Source of the DNA: FCB group bacterium
Lineage (GTDB): Bacteria; Fidelibacterota; Marinisomatia; SCGC-AAA003-L08; JACNLC01
Assembly (NCBI GenBank): GCA_013152375.1
Contig: JAADGM010000140.1
Location: 28,463-63,348 of the forward strand
Direction of reading: 5' to 3'
DNA length: 34,886 nucleotides
Positions 1 to 8,712 of this stretch are shown here, piece by piece. The first letter of the stretch is position 1. Every line of letters begins with the position of its first letter. The notes beneath the pieces are model-generated. The model saw only the letters and a list, made by a program, of their open reading frames with translations. It was not told the DNA's origin and did no database searches. The position numbers and the translations under genes were made by a program.

Positions 1-7
1 GACGATT

Positions 8-955
8 TTATTCACCCATTTTTTTCAATCTGGCAAGACGATCCGGTTGATTTTTCTGGAGCCAGGAGTCCTGAGATAAAATATCATAGGCCAGCTTAAA
101 ATATCGCCGGGAATTTTCCTGGTCTCCCTTAAGAAGATAGAGTTCCCCCAGTTCTTCGAAGACATATCCGTCAGGCGGCAGCGCCTTTTCAGAAATCTCC
201 TGCTCCAGCTTTTTTTGTAAATCCAACGCTTCATCAAGCCTGCCCAGCGAGCGAAAGGTTCTGCCCACAGTCCATTTGGCGATGAGGGCTCCGGCCTGAT
301 CCCCGATCTTTTCACGCCACTTCAATCCCTTCTGAAAATAGACCAGAGCCGTATCGAATTGCCCAAGATCATGATAGGTCCAGCCGATGTTGTTATACAG
401 GGGACCCCGCCATCCCTTCGCCCGGGGGTCGGTGGTCTTTTCTGAGATGGTCAGGGCTTTCAGACTCCAGTAAAGCTGCTTTTCAGGCGGTTCTACGATA
501 CCCAGCATATGTGCTACATCGACCGCCCAATAGTCTTTACCATTAGCTGTCGCAAGCTCCCAGGCCTGGAGAAATAACGGTTTTGCCTTTTCGGGGGAAC
601 CACTGGAATTCAGCACTCTGCCACGCTCCAGCAGATACCGTACACGGGCCACGATCATCTCGTCCGTGAGCAGGTTCTGCACCCGGTCCAAAGTTTCATT
701 CGCACCCGTGAAATTATCCTGCAGGCCCTGTGCACGGGCAATCTGTGTCAGCAGCTGAGCATAGTATGATTTATTACGGGAGCGCTTGGCGTTGGGGAGC
801 AGATCCCGAAACACTTTTTCTGACGCTGCGGGGTCGTTATAATTCCACATGCTGTCGAAATCCGGCAGAGGAGTGATGGTCTCCGGGGCTTTCTGACCTG
901 TCAGGGTTACGATCAGGAATGCCGTCGCGGCAATCAGTTTAAATATTCCGGTCAT
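8..955 (-). CDS. Exported TPR-repeat protein
   Basis: The 315-residue product starts with a hydrophobic stretch (about residues 4-20) that looks like a signal peptide. Helical tetratricopeptide-type repeats follow through most of the length. The clearest units are near residues 185-220 (Y-N-N-I-G-W-T-Y then L-Y-F-Q-K-G-L pattern) and 265-290. TPR arrays act as protein-protein docking surfaces; no catalytic domain is visible, so the partner is unknown. The ATG is preceded by AAAGG at good distance, which supports this start. It is the last gene of a long minus-strand run (aldo/keto reductase to here) and lies 32 bases after coaX. I am confident it is a TPR protein and make no claim about its specific role. 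Confidence 0.8.
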   Translation of the reverse strand: MTGIFKLIAATAFLIVTLTGQKAPETITPLPDFDSMWNYNDPAASEKVFRDLLPNAKRSRNKSYYAQLLTQIARAQGLQDNFTGANETLDRVQNLLTDEMIVARVRYLLERGRVLNSSGSPEKAKPLFLQAWELATANGKDYWAVDVAHMLGIVEPPEKQLYWSLKALTISEKTTDPRAKGWRGPLYNNIGWTYHDLGQFDTALVYFQKGLKWREKIGDQAGALIAKWTVGRTFRSLGRLDEALDLQKKLEQEISEKALPPDGYVFEELGELYLLKGDQENSRRYFKLAYDILSQDSWLQKNQPDRLARLKKMGE

Positions 956-987
956 TTGATATTACCTTTCTGACATTGGTCAATGAA

Positions 988-1731
988 CTATCTGTCATTT
1001 TTAACTGTTTTCTCAAAAATGATCCGCATGCCAATTGAGGTCAGGTCCGGCACCAGAAAATGCGGAATACGCAAACCTTTTGAGATCAGCGGGCTGAACC
1101 CGCCGGTCAGCAGTACGGGTGGATTTCTCCATCCTGTTTCCTGCAGGATTCGCTTTACCATTCCTTCGACCTCATCGATTGCCCCAAACATGATCCCGGC
1201 CTGCAAATTCGTGGCGGTGTCCCTGCCGATGGGAGTGTCCGGGATGGTAAAGGCCGTTTCTCTTAAAAGGGCGGCGCTTTCAAACAAATAGCGGGCGGAT
1301 ACATCAATCCCGGGGGCAATTGCGCCTCCGATGAATACGCCTTTGGGATCTATCACATCATAGGTGGTTGCCGTGCCAAAATCGACCACAATTCCCGGGG
1401 TTCCATACAGTTCAACAGCGGCGACGACATTACAGATCCTGTCGGCACCGATCTCATCAGGCCTGATCACGTCTGTTTTCAAACCCGAATTCCGATAATC
1501 CACCTGCACGGGGTCCAGGCGAAACAGATTCCTGCAGGTTTCGATATAGGCAGATGTCAGGCCGGGAACCACCGAACTGATCACAATTCCATCAATATCG
1601 TATTTTTTCAGGATTGAAAATTCTGCAAAGAAGTTCAGGTCTGATGCAAGGCGCAGTGACTCCTGCGGTTTTTCCCCTTCAAACAGGGTACAGACTACAT
1701 TCGTGTTGCCGATATCAATTGTCAGTATCAT
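988..1731 (-). CDS. coaX: Type III pantothenate kinase
   Basis: Phosphorylates pantothenate with ATP, the first step of coenzyme A synthesis in the cytoplasm. Seen: an N-terminal DIGNTN phosphate-binding loop, a central VDFGTATT motif with the GGAIAPG segment just after it, and a C-terminal LTGGF motif, all in the order of the CoaX (ASKHA-fold) family; length about 247 residues is normal. I take the ATG at 1731, which gives M-I-L-T-I-D-I-G-N-T-N. An in-frame TTG at 1740 would add three residues but lies only 3 bases from the GGAG. The start lies inside the 3' end of birA (overlap about 17 bases), so the two cofactor genes are probably translationally coupled. This birA-coaX pairing is common in bacteria. 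Confidence 0.95.
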   Translation of the reverse strand: MILTIDIGNTNVVCTLFEGEKPQESLRLASDLNFFAEFSILKKYDIDGIVISSVVPGLTSAYIETCRNLFRLDPVQVDYRNSGLKTDVIRPDEIGADRICNVVAAVELYGTPGIVVDFGTATTYDVIDPKGVFIGGAIAPGIDVSARYLFESAALLRETAFTIPDTPIGRDTATNLQAGIMFGAIDEVEGMVKRILQETGWRNPPVLLTGGFSPLISKGLRIPHFLVPDLTSIGMRIIFEKTVKNDR

Positions 1732-2497
1732 CAAATTCAATTTCTCCGGATGAAAATATTTGTTCTTTCCCGCCGATCCGTATTCTGGCGCAGCCCCGGT
1801 CGGTCAAACCTTCAAAAAGACCCCTCAACATTGTGGGTCCGCGGTTAAATTTTACGGTTTTTCCTGCATGCGTACAATAGGATTCCCACACTTTCAGGAT
1901 ATCGGCAGGGGCCGTTGTCGGATCATAGCTTTCCATTGCCAGTAAAATCGCTGCAAGCAGCTTTTCCCGACTCCAGGTTTTTCCCGTCGTGCTAAACAGA
2001 GACGTTGTGGATGCCTGAAGATCAGCGGGCATTTGCGCAAGGTCTTCGTTGACGTTGATTCCAATTCCCACGATAATGGCGCTACCGTGGCCGGTTATGA
2101 AACGCTCAGCGAGGATTCCCCCGATCTTTCTGCCGGAAATTAAAATATCATTGGGCCATTTGAGTCCTGCCTGAAAGAACCCCCCGGCCCGAAAGCCGTC
2201 TACAACCGCCACACCGGCCATTAATGAGATGAGCCCGGAGGCTTCCATTGAAAGCTGCGGATACAACAGTAAGGAAAAGGTCAGATTCAGGTTCTCTCCG
2301 GAATACCACCGGCGCCCGGCCCGTCCGCGCCCGGCTGTCTGGTGATCCGTTAGCAGCAGGGTTCCTTCTGGAAGGGTCTCAGTGGCGCAGGTTTTTCTCA
2401 ACAAATCATTGGTCGAACCAATCCGGGGGATATACCGGAACTCCCGGCCAAGAGTTCTGGTGATGAGCGCCTTAAAATATAATTCTCTGTTGAACAT
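1715..2497 (-). CDS. birA: Biotin--[acetyl-CoA-carboxylase] ligase
   Basis: Activates biotin as biotinyl-AMP and attaches it to the carrier-protein lysine of biotin-dependent carboxylases. Seen: the biotin/AMP loop GRGRAGRRW at residues 56-64, KWPNDI at 113-118, then GRKIGGILAE and the VGIGINVN strand, followed by a small C-terminal SH3-like domain. The N-terminal winged-helix repressor domain of E. coli BirA is missing: the protein begins directly with the catalytic domain (S-T-N near residue 28), so it should be a ligase only and not a bio-operon repressor. About 260 residues is the expected length for this short class. It overlaps coaX downstream and follows the cupin gene by about 30 bases. 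Confidence 0.95.
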   Translation of the reverse strand: MFNRELYFKALITRTLGREFRYIPRIGSTNDLLRKTCATETLPEGTLLLTDHQTAGRGRAGRRWYSGENLNLTFSLLLYPQLSMEASGLISLMAGVAVVDGFRAGGFFQAGLKWPNDILISGRKIGGILAERFITGHGSAIIVGIGINVNEDLAQMPADLQASTTSLFSTTGKTWSREKLLAAILLAMESYDPTTAPADILKVWESYCTHAGKTVKFNRGPTMLRGLFEGLTDRGCARIRIGGKEQIFSSGEIEFDDTDN

Positions 2498-2527
2498 GGA
2501 CCCTTCTCACATCTGTCCCACCGGACG

Positions 2528-2860
2528 TCAGTGTGTATCCTTTCCGCCCCAGTGTATCGACAGCCAGATGGTTTCAACGTCAGGGTCCGTCCATTCAACG
2601 CGATGTTTGCGATGCGCCGGGATTTCCACGTAATCGCCAGGGTTTAACCGCAGTTTTGTTTCCTCACCTGAAAAACGAAGTTCTGCACGCCCCTTCAGTA
2701 CAATTACCCACTCATTGAAATCCTGATCATACCAGAACCCCGGCGGTGATACCTGTCCTCTTGAAACGATCCGCTCGATTTTCAATTGTGAGTCCTTCAC
2801 CAACGTCTCCATTACTTCATCTGAGAGTTCGGTTGGTATTTTAGAAAATATATTTTTCAT
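2528..2860 (-). CDS. Small cupin-domain protein
   Basis: A 110-residue single-domain cupin. The second half carries the pattern NEWVIVLKGRAELRF, then LNPGDYVEIPAHRKHRVEW, which corresponds to cupin motifs 1 and 2 (G-x-A near a glutamate, then P-G-D-x-x-x-I-P-x-x-x-x-H). The usual two metal-binding histidines of motif 1 are not clear, although the motif 2 HRKHRV histidines are present. Small cupins of this type bind metals or small ligands; no substrate can be assigned. The ATG has only a weak ribosome binding site. The gene sits between the GH53 gene and birA in a same-strand cluster, which gives no functional clue. Confidence 0.85.
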   Translation of the reverse strand: MKNIFSKIPTELSDEVMETLVKDSQLKIERIVSRGQVSPPGFWYDQDFNEWVIVLKGRAELRFSGEETKLRLNPGDYVEIPAHRKHRVEWTDPDVETIWLSIHWGGKDTH

Positions 2861-2912
2861 TTATAGCAATCTCATTCCGGTTATCATTTCGCAGGAAAAG
2901 CCCCTATTTTTT

Positions 2913-4235
2913 TCATAAGATCAGGTCCACCAGCAACACAATATCAAGGATTGTCACGACATTATCCTGATTCAGATCGTAACCGGGGCAGACTCCGGAA
3001 AAATTCAGAATGCAGTCGACGATCAGGATCACATCTGTGATGTCGATCTGTCCGTCGCCGTTGATATCCCCGGTAAGTCCGTCTTCAAAAGCGGTAACGG
3101 ATTCCAGGAGTTCTCCGTCAAAATCAAACAGGGTGAGATTCTCCCAGGGGGATTCGTAGACTCCCGTGGAAATCCAGTCCGGAGCCCAATAAAAGAGCCC
3201 GGCCCCGGCTCCATCCGGAATGCTGCTGACTTCACCGATTAGCTGATCCAAAAAATTCCACTGTCCTTCAACGGTAGCAGGGAAACCCTCCAGCAGCTGA
3301 TTTTCCGATCCCACAATATTGTCGGTCCCATCGCTCCACTCCAGTGTCCAGGGGTAGGCGGTTTCCACTATCAGGATCTCTTTGGAATAAAGTTCGTGCA
3401 GGGCGTTCATACTCGTGGAAACCTCCTCCAGTGTTCCATGCCACCAGGGATAGTAAGACAGACCGATGATCTCAAAGTCAGAAATCCGTGGAATCAGTCG
3501 ATCAAAGAACCATTCTGCCGCCCCGTAATTACCCCCGTTGTCGAAGTGAATACAGATCCGGGTTGAGTCACGGGAGGGTGTACTGTCTCTGACAGCCTGT
3601 ATGGCGGTATCCACCAAAATTCCCAGTTGATCCCACTGTATATCGGTGTTGTACGAACCGCAAACCCGCCCGTCATCCCACAGCATCCCGCAGCTGATCT
3701 CGTTGCCGATTTGCACAATAGCAGGACTTGTATTTTGATCTCTAAGAGCATTAACGGCAGCAAGGGTAAATTGATACAGGCTGTCCGTAAGCGATGAAAA
3801 GTCCAGATCAGTCCAGGCCGCCGGTTTTACCTGATGGGCAGGGTCTGCCCAGGTATCGGAATAATGAAAGTCCAGAAGCAGCCCCAGCCCCTGGTCCCTC
3901 GCACGCCGGGCCATCGACAGGACATGAGACAAATTGTTGTAGCCCTCGGCAGGATTGTTCCAGAGCTTGAGGCGAACCATGTTGATCCCATGATCAGTGA
4001 AGATCGTCAGGGCATCCTGCGGCAGTCCGTTCACTGTGAAAATACCGCCGCTGTCCTCTACCCGGTCCAGCAGGGAACTGTCCACTCCTTTTAGCAAAGA
4101 ACCGCCAACACCCCTCAATTGGGCAATAGAGAGGGCAAAGATCAGGCTCAGGACTTTCAAACTGTACCGGGCCTGAAATCGGTCCTTCACCAAGTTTTTT
4201 CTACAAGGACTAAAACCGTTGTCATTTTGTAACAC
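2913..4235 (-). CDS. GH53 endo-beta-1,4-galactanase with C-terminal dockerin
   Basis: Predicted to cleave beta-1,4-galactan (arabinogalactan side chains) outside the cell. A charged leader and hydrophobic segment near residues 25-45 look like a signal peptide. The catalytic domain shows the family signature LLDFHYSDTWADP (about 119-131), the acid/base glutamate in VQIGNE (E179) and the nucleophile in LIVETAYPW (E291), so both catalytic residues are present. Residues about 389-440 form two dockerin-like Ca-binding repeats (GDINGDGQIDITD and a degenerate second copy, DLNQDNVVTILD). The start is GTG with GGGAG 7 bases upstream, 13 bases after the upstream stop. It is the only carbohydrate-active gene recognised here; the dockerin links it to two other secreted proteins in the window. 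Confidence 0.92.
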   Translation of the reverse strand: MLQNDNGFSPCRKNLVKDRFQARYSLKVLSLIFALSIAQLRGVGGSLLKGVDSSLLDRVEDSGGIFTVNGLPQDALTIFTDHGINMVRLKLWNNPAEGYNNLSHVLSMARRARDQGLGLLLDFHYSDTWADPAHQVKPAAWTDLDFSSLTDSLYQFTLAAVNALRDQNTSPAIVQIGNEISCGMLWDDGRVCGSYNTDIQWDQLGILVDTAIQAVRDSTPSRDSTRICIHFDNGGNYGAAEWFFDRLIPRISDFEIIGLSYYPWWHGTLEEVSTSMNALHELYSKEILIVETAYPWTLEWSDGTDNIVGSENQLLEGFPATVEGQWNFLDQLIGEVSSIPDGAGAGLFYWAPDWISTGVYESPWENLTLFDFDGELLESVTAFEDGLTGDINGDGQIDITDVILIVDCILNFSGVCPGYDLNQDNVVTILDIVLLVDLIL

Positions 4236-4248
4236 AGGTCTGCTCCCG

Positions 4249-5574
4249 TCAGAGGTCTTTCAACAGAGTATTTTCGGGCGCTTTCTCTAGATATCGGTCA
4301 AAGGCTAGCAGGGTTCGGGAGAGTCGATCCAGTTTTTCATCCTTCAGGACGTGAATGTCGTTCACTCCCAGAGTATCCAGCGAGGTCATGACGTACCGCA
4401 GGGTAAACTGATTCACATCCCCGGCCGGCAGCCAGGCCGGTTCTTTACCGTTTCTGGCAACAGTTTCAGAACAAAGTCCCGCTTCCGCCAGGCGGGACAG
4501 AATGCGATTTACCAGGCGAATGGGAATTTCCAATTGGATTGAGATTTCTTTCGCCGTCAGCGGCTGCTCTCCTTTAAGGATAACCGATACCAGCAAATGC
4601 AGGATGCGCAGCGTCAATAATTGTTGATAACGATAACTGACATGAGAGCAATCCGTGGCAAATTCGTAGGCTTCGACATTCTGATGGGCATAGGCTACTT
4701 CGACGCCGAAAAGAACGACCAGCCAACTGATTTGCAGCCAGACGAAAAAGAGAGGAATCGCCGCGAAACTGCCGTAAATAGCATTGTATTTGGCCACGCC
4801 AATCTGAAACTCGATGTAGCCCCACTGGACCAGCTGATAGATCGTACCTGCAATGATCCCGGCGATGAGACCAGAACGGAAATTCACGCGCGTATTGGGG
4901 ATCACCATGAACAGAAAGGTGAAAAAAATCCAGATAACCAGATAAGGCAGGAGATGCAGGAGAATCGTCAGTACTGGCGTCAACATCTGCTGGATGACCC
5001 CACTCTGGCCGCTGTTTGATAAGGAGGTGGAAATGATAACCGTCAAACTGACAGAGAAGGTGACGAAGACCGGCCCCACCAGCAGGATTGAGAGGTAGTC
5101 GCTGAATTTCCTTCCCAGGCTCCGAACTTTTTTCACATGCCAGATATCATTGAAGGTTTTTTCAATATTGGTGAGCATCTGCAATACGATCCACAGCAGC
5201 AGAATGATACCAATCACTGCAACGGTGCTGCCCTCTGTGTTTTTCAGAAGGATTTGAGCCGAGTCCATGATCTTTGTCAGTATGGCTTCATGGGCTGCAA
5301 ACTTTTCCAGCAGCTGTTCCCGGAGGATTGCCTCAAATCCAAAACCCTTGGCTATCCCGAATCCGATTGCCAGGATCGGTACGATCGACAGGAGAGAGTA
5401 ATAGGTCAGGGCTGATGCTTTCAGGGGACATTTGTCCTTTTTCAGACCGTAAAAGGCCAGCAGCATGATCCGGATTTGTTTCAGGAAAAAGGAAGGTACC
5501 CGGGCCAGATCCGCCAGGCGGATATTCCAGACATCCGAAGTAATAAAGGTGAATATTTTACGAAAAAAGCTCAC
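4249..5574 (-). CDS. YihY/virulence-factor BrkB family membrane protein with winged-helix tail
   Basis: 441 residues. The N-terminal 300 match the YihY/BrkB (formerly 'ribonuclease BN') family: the hallmark KASALTYYSLLSIVPILA near residues 52-69, about six membrane helices, and a GSFAAIPLFFVWLQISW segment around 270-285. The remaining ~130 residues are soluble and contain a helix-turn-helix-like stretch (LTAKEISIQLEIPIRLVNR, then LSRLAEAGL). That suggests a fused winged-helix domain, an architecture I recall from Bacteroidota/Chlorobi-type members. The biochemical function of the family is unsettled, and tRNA-nuclease annotations are considered erroneous. It lies between the aldo/keto reductase and GH53 genes in the same-strand cluster. 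Confidence 0.9.
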   Translation of the reverse strand: MSFFRKIFTFITSDVWNIRLADLARVPSFFLKQIRIMLLAFYGLKKDKCPLKASALTYYSLLSIVPILAIGFGIAKGFGFEAILREQLLEKFAAHEAILTKIMDSAQILLKNTEGSTVAVIGIILLLWIVLQMLTNIEKTFNDIWHVKKVRSLGRKFSDYLSILLVGPVFVTFSVSLTVIISTSLSNSGQSGVIQQMLTPVLTILLHLLPYLVIWIFFTFLFMVIPNTRVNFRSGLIAGIIAGTIYQLVQWGYIEFQIGVAKYNAIYGSFAAIPLFFVWLQISWLVVLFGVEVAYAHQNVEAYEFATDCSHVSYRYQQLLTLRILHLLVSVILKGEQPLTAKEISIQLEIPIRLVNRILSRLAEAGLCSETVARNGKEPAWLPAGDVNQFTLRYVMTSLDTLGVNDIHVLKDEKLDRLSRTLLAFDRYLEKAPENTLLKDL

Positions 5575-5633
5575 CGCAGGGTCTGTTATGCTGAAGAATT
5601 TTGACGATCCTGTTTATGCCGCAGAGATTAAAG

Positions 5634-6620
5634 TCACCATTCAATCGATACAGGTTTATTCTGCAGGATGTCTTCTATACGCTGCAGAACTTCCTCTGTG
5701 AGCAATTCCACGGCACTTGCAGCTTTCAGGTTTTCTTCGAGCTGTTCCATTTTGGTTGCCCCCAGGATCACCGTACTCACATTCGGATTTTTCAATACCC
5801 ACGCGATGGCCAGAGTCGCCATGGTTAGTTCCAGTTCTTCGGCCAGGATCATCAGCTCCCGCAGTTTGTGTATTTTTTCTTCGGTAATCCCCTCCAGTAG
5901 TTTGTCTTTCAGCCAACCCAGGCTTTCAAGAGACAAACGCGAACCACGGGGAATGCCTTTTAAGTATTTCCCCGTGAGGATCCCGGAATTCAAAGGAGAC
6001 CAGGTCGTGGTCCCGAGACCAATATGGGTATAAAGATCCGCATACTCAGCTTCAAAGCGCTCCCGGTGGAACATGTGGTATTCCGGCTGTTCCATCGCCG
6101 GAGGAATGAGACAATTCTGCCGGGCAAAGGCATGGGCTTCCATGATCTGCTGTGCGCTCCATTCGGAGGTCCCCCAATACAGGACCTTGCCCTGCTGAAT
6201 GAGGGTATTCATAGCCCAGACGGTTTCTTCTATCGGTGTATGCGCATCAGGGCGATGGCAGAAAAAGAGATCAAGGTATTCTACCTGCAGACGCCGCAGG
6301 GCGTTGTGACAGGCATCCATAACATGTTTGCGGTTCAATCCTTTCCGGTTGGGTCCCTCACCACCCCAGAATACTTTGCTTGAGACTACAAACGAATCCC
6401 TTGGCCATCCCAGCTGTTTCAGGTTTTCACCCATGACGATTTCAGATTGTCCCATGGCATAGGCTTCGGCATTGTCAAAAAAGTTGACGCCGGAATCGTA
6501 GGCTTTGACCATCAGTTCTTTGGCGAGTCTGTCATCAATCTGATTTCCGAAAGTTACCCATGAGCCCAGAGAAAGTTCACTGACTTCCAGGCCGTGTTTT
6601 CCCAGTCTTCTGTATTTCAT
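5634..6620 (-). CDS. Aldo/keto reductase (KvBeta / AKR6-like)
   Basis: NADPH-dependent reductase of aldehydes or ketones, cytoplasmic. Seen: 328 residues folding as the AKR TIM barrel, with the catalytic tetrad D49 (FFDNAEAY), Y54, K82 (VVSSKVFW) and H122 (FFCHRPD). The C-terminal nucleotide-binding motif (STVILGATKMEQLEENL) is also present. The N-terminal R-R-L-G-K-H-G-L-E-V-S and the W-G-G-E-G-P-N-R-K-G-L segment are typical of the voltage-gated potassium channel beta-subunit-like group (YghZ-like). The physiological substrate is unknown. It is the promoter-proximal gene of the minus-strand cluster and diverges from the phosphoesterase gene across 157 bases. Confidence 0.93.
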   Translation of the reverse strand: MKYRRLGKHGLEVSELSLGSWVTFGNQIDDRLAKELMVKAYDSGVNFFDNAEAYAMGQSEIVMGENLKQLGWPRDSFVVSSKVFWGGEGPNRKGLNRKHVMDACHNALRRLQVEYLDLFFCHRPDAHTPIEETVWAMNTLIQQGKVLYWGTSEWSAQQIMEAHAFARQNCLIPPAMEQPEYHMFHRERFEAEYADLYTHIGLGTTTWSPLNSGILTGKYLKGIPRGSRLSLESLGWLKDKLLEGITEEKIHKLRELMILAEELELTMATLAIAWVLKNPNVSTVILGATKMEQLEENLKAASAVELLTEEVLQRIEDILQNKPVSIEW

Positions 6621-6777
6621 CAGCTCCTCATATTTGACTTAATTTATTGAGTTGAATTTACGGCAAATGCAGAATACCACTGCACAGCAATCGTGCAACC
6701 GGAAAACTAGAGTAGCTCTTCCCGAATTCTTTGTAATTTTAACAGGATTACTTAACCGGAAAGGAGTCAATTTACGG

Positions 6778-8673
6778 ATGAAGAAATATCAATTTAAAAC
6801 AGTAATGGCACTAGCCCTAATACTCCTGACAGGCATCGCAGCCCTGGCGGCCCGGACGGATATCCCTGCGGTTTACGGGAATATCAGCGTAACAAAGACC
6901 GGTGAGCTGGTCTATCAGGACCGTGACGGGAATACACTGCCCTTACTGAAAAAACCAGCGGAGTACACGCTGCAGCAGATGCGATCATCCATGAGGGGGA
7001 CAGAGACCGGTATCCGTTTCAATTTTGCCGATTCAACCCTGCAGGGCTCTCTTTACTACGGGCTTATTAATTCAGATGAAGCCCGGTATTCCAATCCCAT
7101 TTATTATCATACGCCTGCAAAATTGACCGATGGTATTGCAGAAATCGATATTAAAAAACGTCTCCATGGAAAATACGATTTCACAAATTGGGAAGAAACG
7201 GGAATCGTCTCTCTCGGATATCGGGTTGTCACTGATCAGGGACTATTTCTATATGACGGCAAAATACGCCTGAAAGGTACAGGCCCCTTTGAGATTGGGC
7301 CGTGCATCATTGAGGGACCTTTTGTCAACCTGATCACGCCGGAAGGGGCAACCGTCTCTTTTGAGACAAACTTCCCGGTAGTTGGTGAAGTGAAAATAGA
7401 TGGGCTCTATTTTAGTGATGAAACCCCTGACGTCCATCATGAGATTACCGTCACGGGGCTTTCGGCTGACCGCGATTATGAGTATGTGGTTGAAGTGGAT
7501 GGAGTGACTGAACGATATGCTTTCCACACGGCACCCCGCCCGGAAGATCGGACAGCATTCACCTTTGCTTATGCCAGTGACAGCCGTTCCGGCGCCGGCG
7601 CCGGCGAAAGGGACCTTTACGGAGTAAACAAATACATGCTCCGGCGCATCGGTGCCGCCGCCCTCGACAATGAAGTTAGGTTCATTCAGTTCACGGGGGA
7701 TCTGGTTTCCGGTTACAAACTGAACAAGGGTGAATTACAGCTGGAATACGCCAATTGGAAAAGAACTATTGAACCCTTCGCCCATTATATTCCTGTAATC
7801 CCCGCCATTGGAAATCATGAAGCCCTGGGTACTGTATTTGACAACGGCGGTTGGGGCGTTTTCTTCGATAAATTTCCTTTTAACGAAACCTCCTCGGAAA
7901 AAGTATTTGCGGATAATTTTGTGAATCCGTTGAACGGCCCTATCAGTGAAGACGGCTCAAAATATGATCCGGATCCGGAGAGTCAGGATTTTCCCCCTTA
8001 TGCTGAAACTGTGTTTTATTATACTTATGGAAATGTCGCTGTCATCGCAATAAATTCTGATTATTGGTATGCTCCGTCGATCCGCCGTTATCCCGAAGGC
8101 GGCGGAAATCTTCACGGATACATTATGGACAACCAATTGGACTGGTGTCGGCGAACTCTGGAGAAATTGGAGCAGGACTCAACAATTGAGCATATCTTTG
8201 TGACTCAGCACACACCTATTCTGCCCAACGGCGGTCATGTTAAGGATGATATGTGGTACAACGGCAATAATCAGCCCCGGCCAACCATTGCCGGCCAGCC
8301 AGTCGAAAAGGGAATTATCCAAAGACGGGATGAATTTCTGGACCTGCTGGTCAATCAAAGCAGCAAAGTCGTCGCGGTTCTCACGGGTGATGAACATAAT
8401 TATAACCGGCTGCTTCTGACGGCGGACACTCCCATTTATCCCGAAGACTACCCACATTCGAAACTTGAATTGTCCCGATCGTTGTGGCTCATCAACAACG
8501 GCGCCGCAGGCGCGCCCTATTATGCCCGGGAGTACCCACCATGGTCTGATGCTTTACAGCGTTTCTCCACCCAGAACGCCGTTGTACTGTTCAAGGTGGA
8601 TGGTCAGCATATCCTTGCAGAGGTGATCAATCCGGATACACTGGAAAAAGTGGATGCTTTTGTGCTGAAATAA
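6778..8673 (+). CDS. Secreted purple-acid-phosphatase-like metallophosphoesterase
   Basis: 631 residues from the ATG at 6778, which has AAAGGAG upstream and opens a clear signal peptide. A longer reading frame from a TTG at 6652 adds residues unlike a leader and is rejected. After a ~160-residue unassigned beta-rich region there is an FN3-like segment (about 185-250). The calcineurin-type catalytic domain follows, with metal ligands in order: the D-S-R region near 267, GD at 307-308, GNHE (N346, H347), TQH (H478) and GDEHNYNR (H540). The last motif replaces the usual GH-x-H with G-D-E-H. It probably hydrolyses phosphate esters in the periplasm or outside the cell. It is monocistronic, convergent with the dockerin protein at 8713. 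Confidence 0.88.
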   Translation: MKKYQFKTVMALALILLTGIAALAARTDIPAVYGNISVTKTGELVYQDRDGNTLPLLKKPAEYTLQQMRSSMRGTETGIRFNFADSTLQGSLYYGLINSDEARYSNPIYYHTPAKLTDGIAEIDIKKRLHGKYDFTNWEETGIVSLGYRVVTDQGLFLYDGKIRLKGTGPFEIGPCIIEGPFVNLITPEGATVSFETNFPVVGEVKIDGLYFSDETPDVHHEITVTGLSADRDYEYVVEVDGVTERYAFHTAPRPEDRTAFTFAYASDSRSGAGAGERDLYGVNKYMLRRIGAAALDNEVRFIQFTGDLVSGYKLNKGELQLEYANWKRTIEPFAHYIPVIPAIGNHEALGTVFDNGGWGVFFDKFPFNETSSEKVFADNFVNPLNGPISEDGSKYDPDPESQDFPPYAETVFYYTYGNVAVIAINSDYWYAPSIRRYPEGGGNLHGYIMDNQLDWCRRTLEKLEQDSTIEHIFVTQHTPILPNGGHVKDDMWYNGNNQPRPTIAGQPVEKGIIQRRDEFLDLLVNQSSKVVAVLTGDEHNYNRLLLTADTPIYPEDYPHSKLELSRSLWLINNGAAGAPYYAREYPPWSDALQRFSTQNAVVLFKVDGQHILAEVINPDTLEKVDAFVLK

Positions 8674-8712
8674 TTCCGTCGCCTGGGGGAATCCGGCTGT
8701 TGAAGAATGTTT

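Noticed and set aside
6652-6777. Longer start for the metallophosphoesterase (TTG at 6652)
   Set aside because: The ATG at 6778 has AAAGGAG and opens a signal peptide; the extra 42 residues do not look like protein of this family.
6655-6777. Direct repeat AATTTACGG at 6655 and 6769
   Set aside because: Nine bases in an AT-rich spacer are within chance, with no related feature at either copy.
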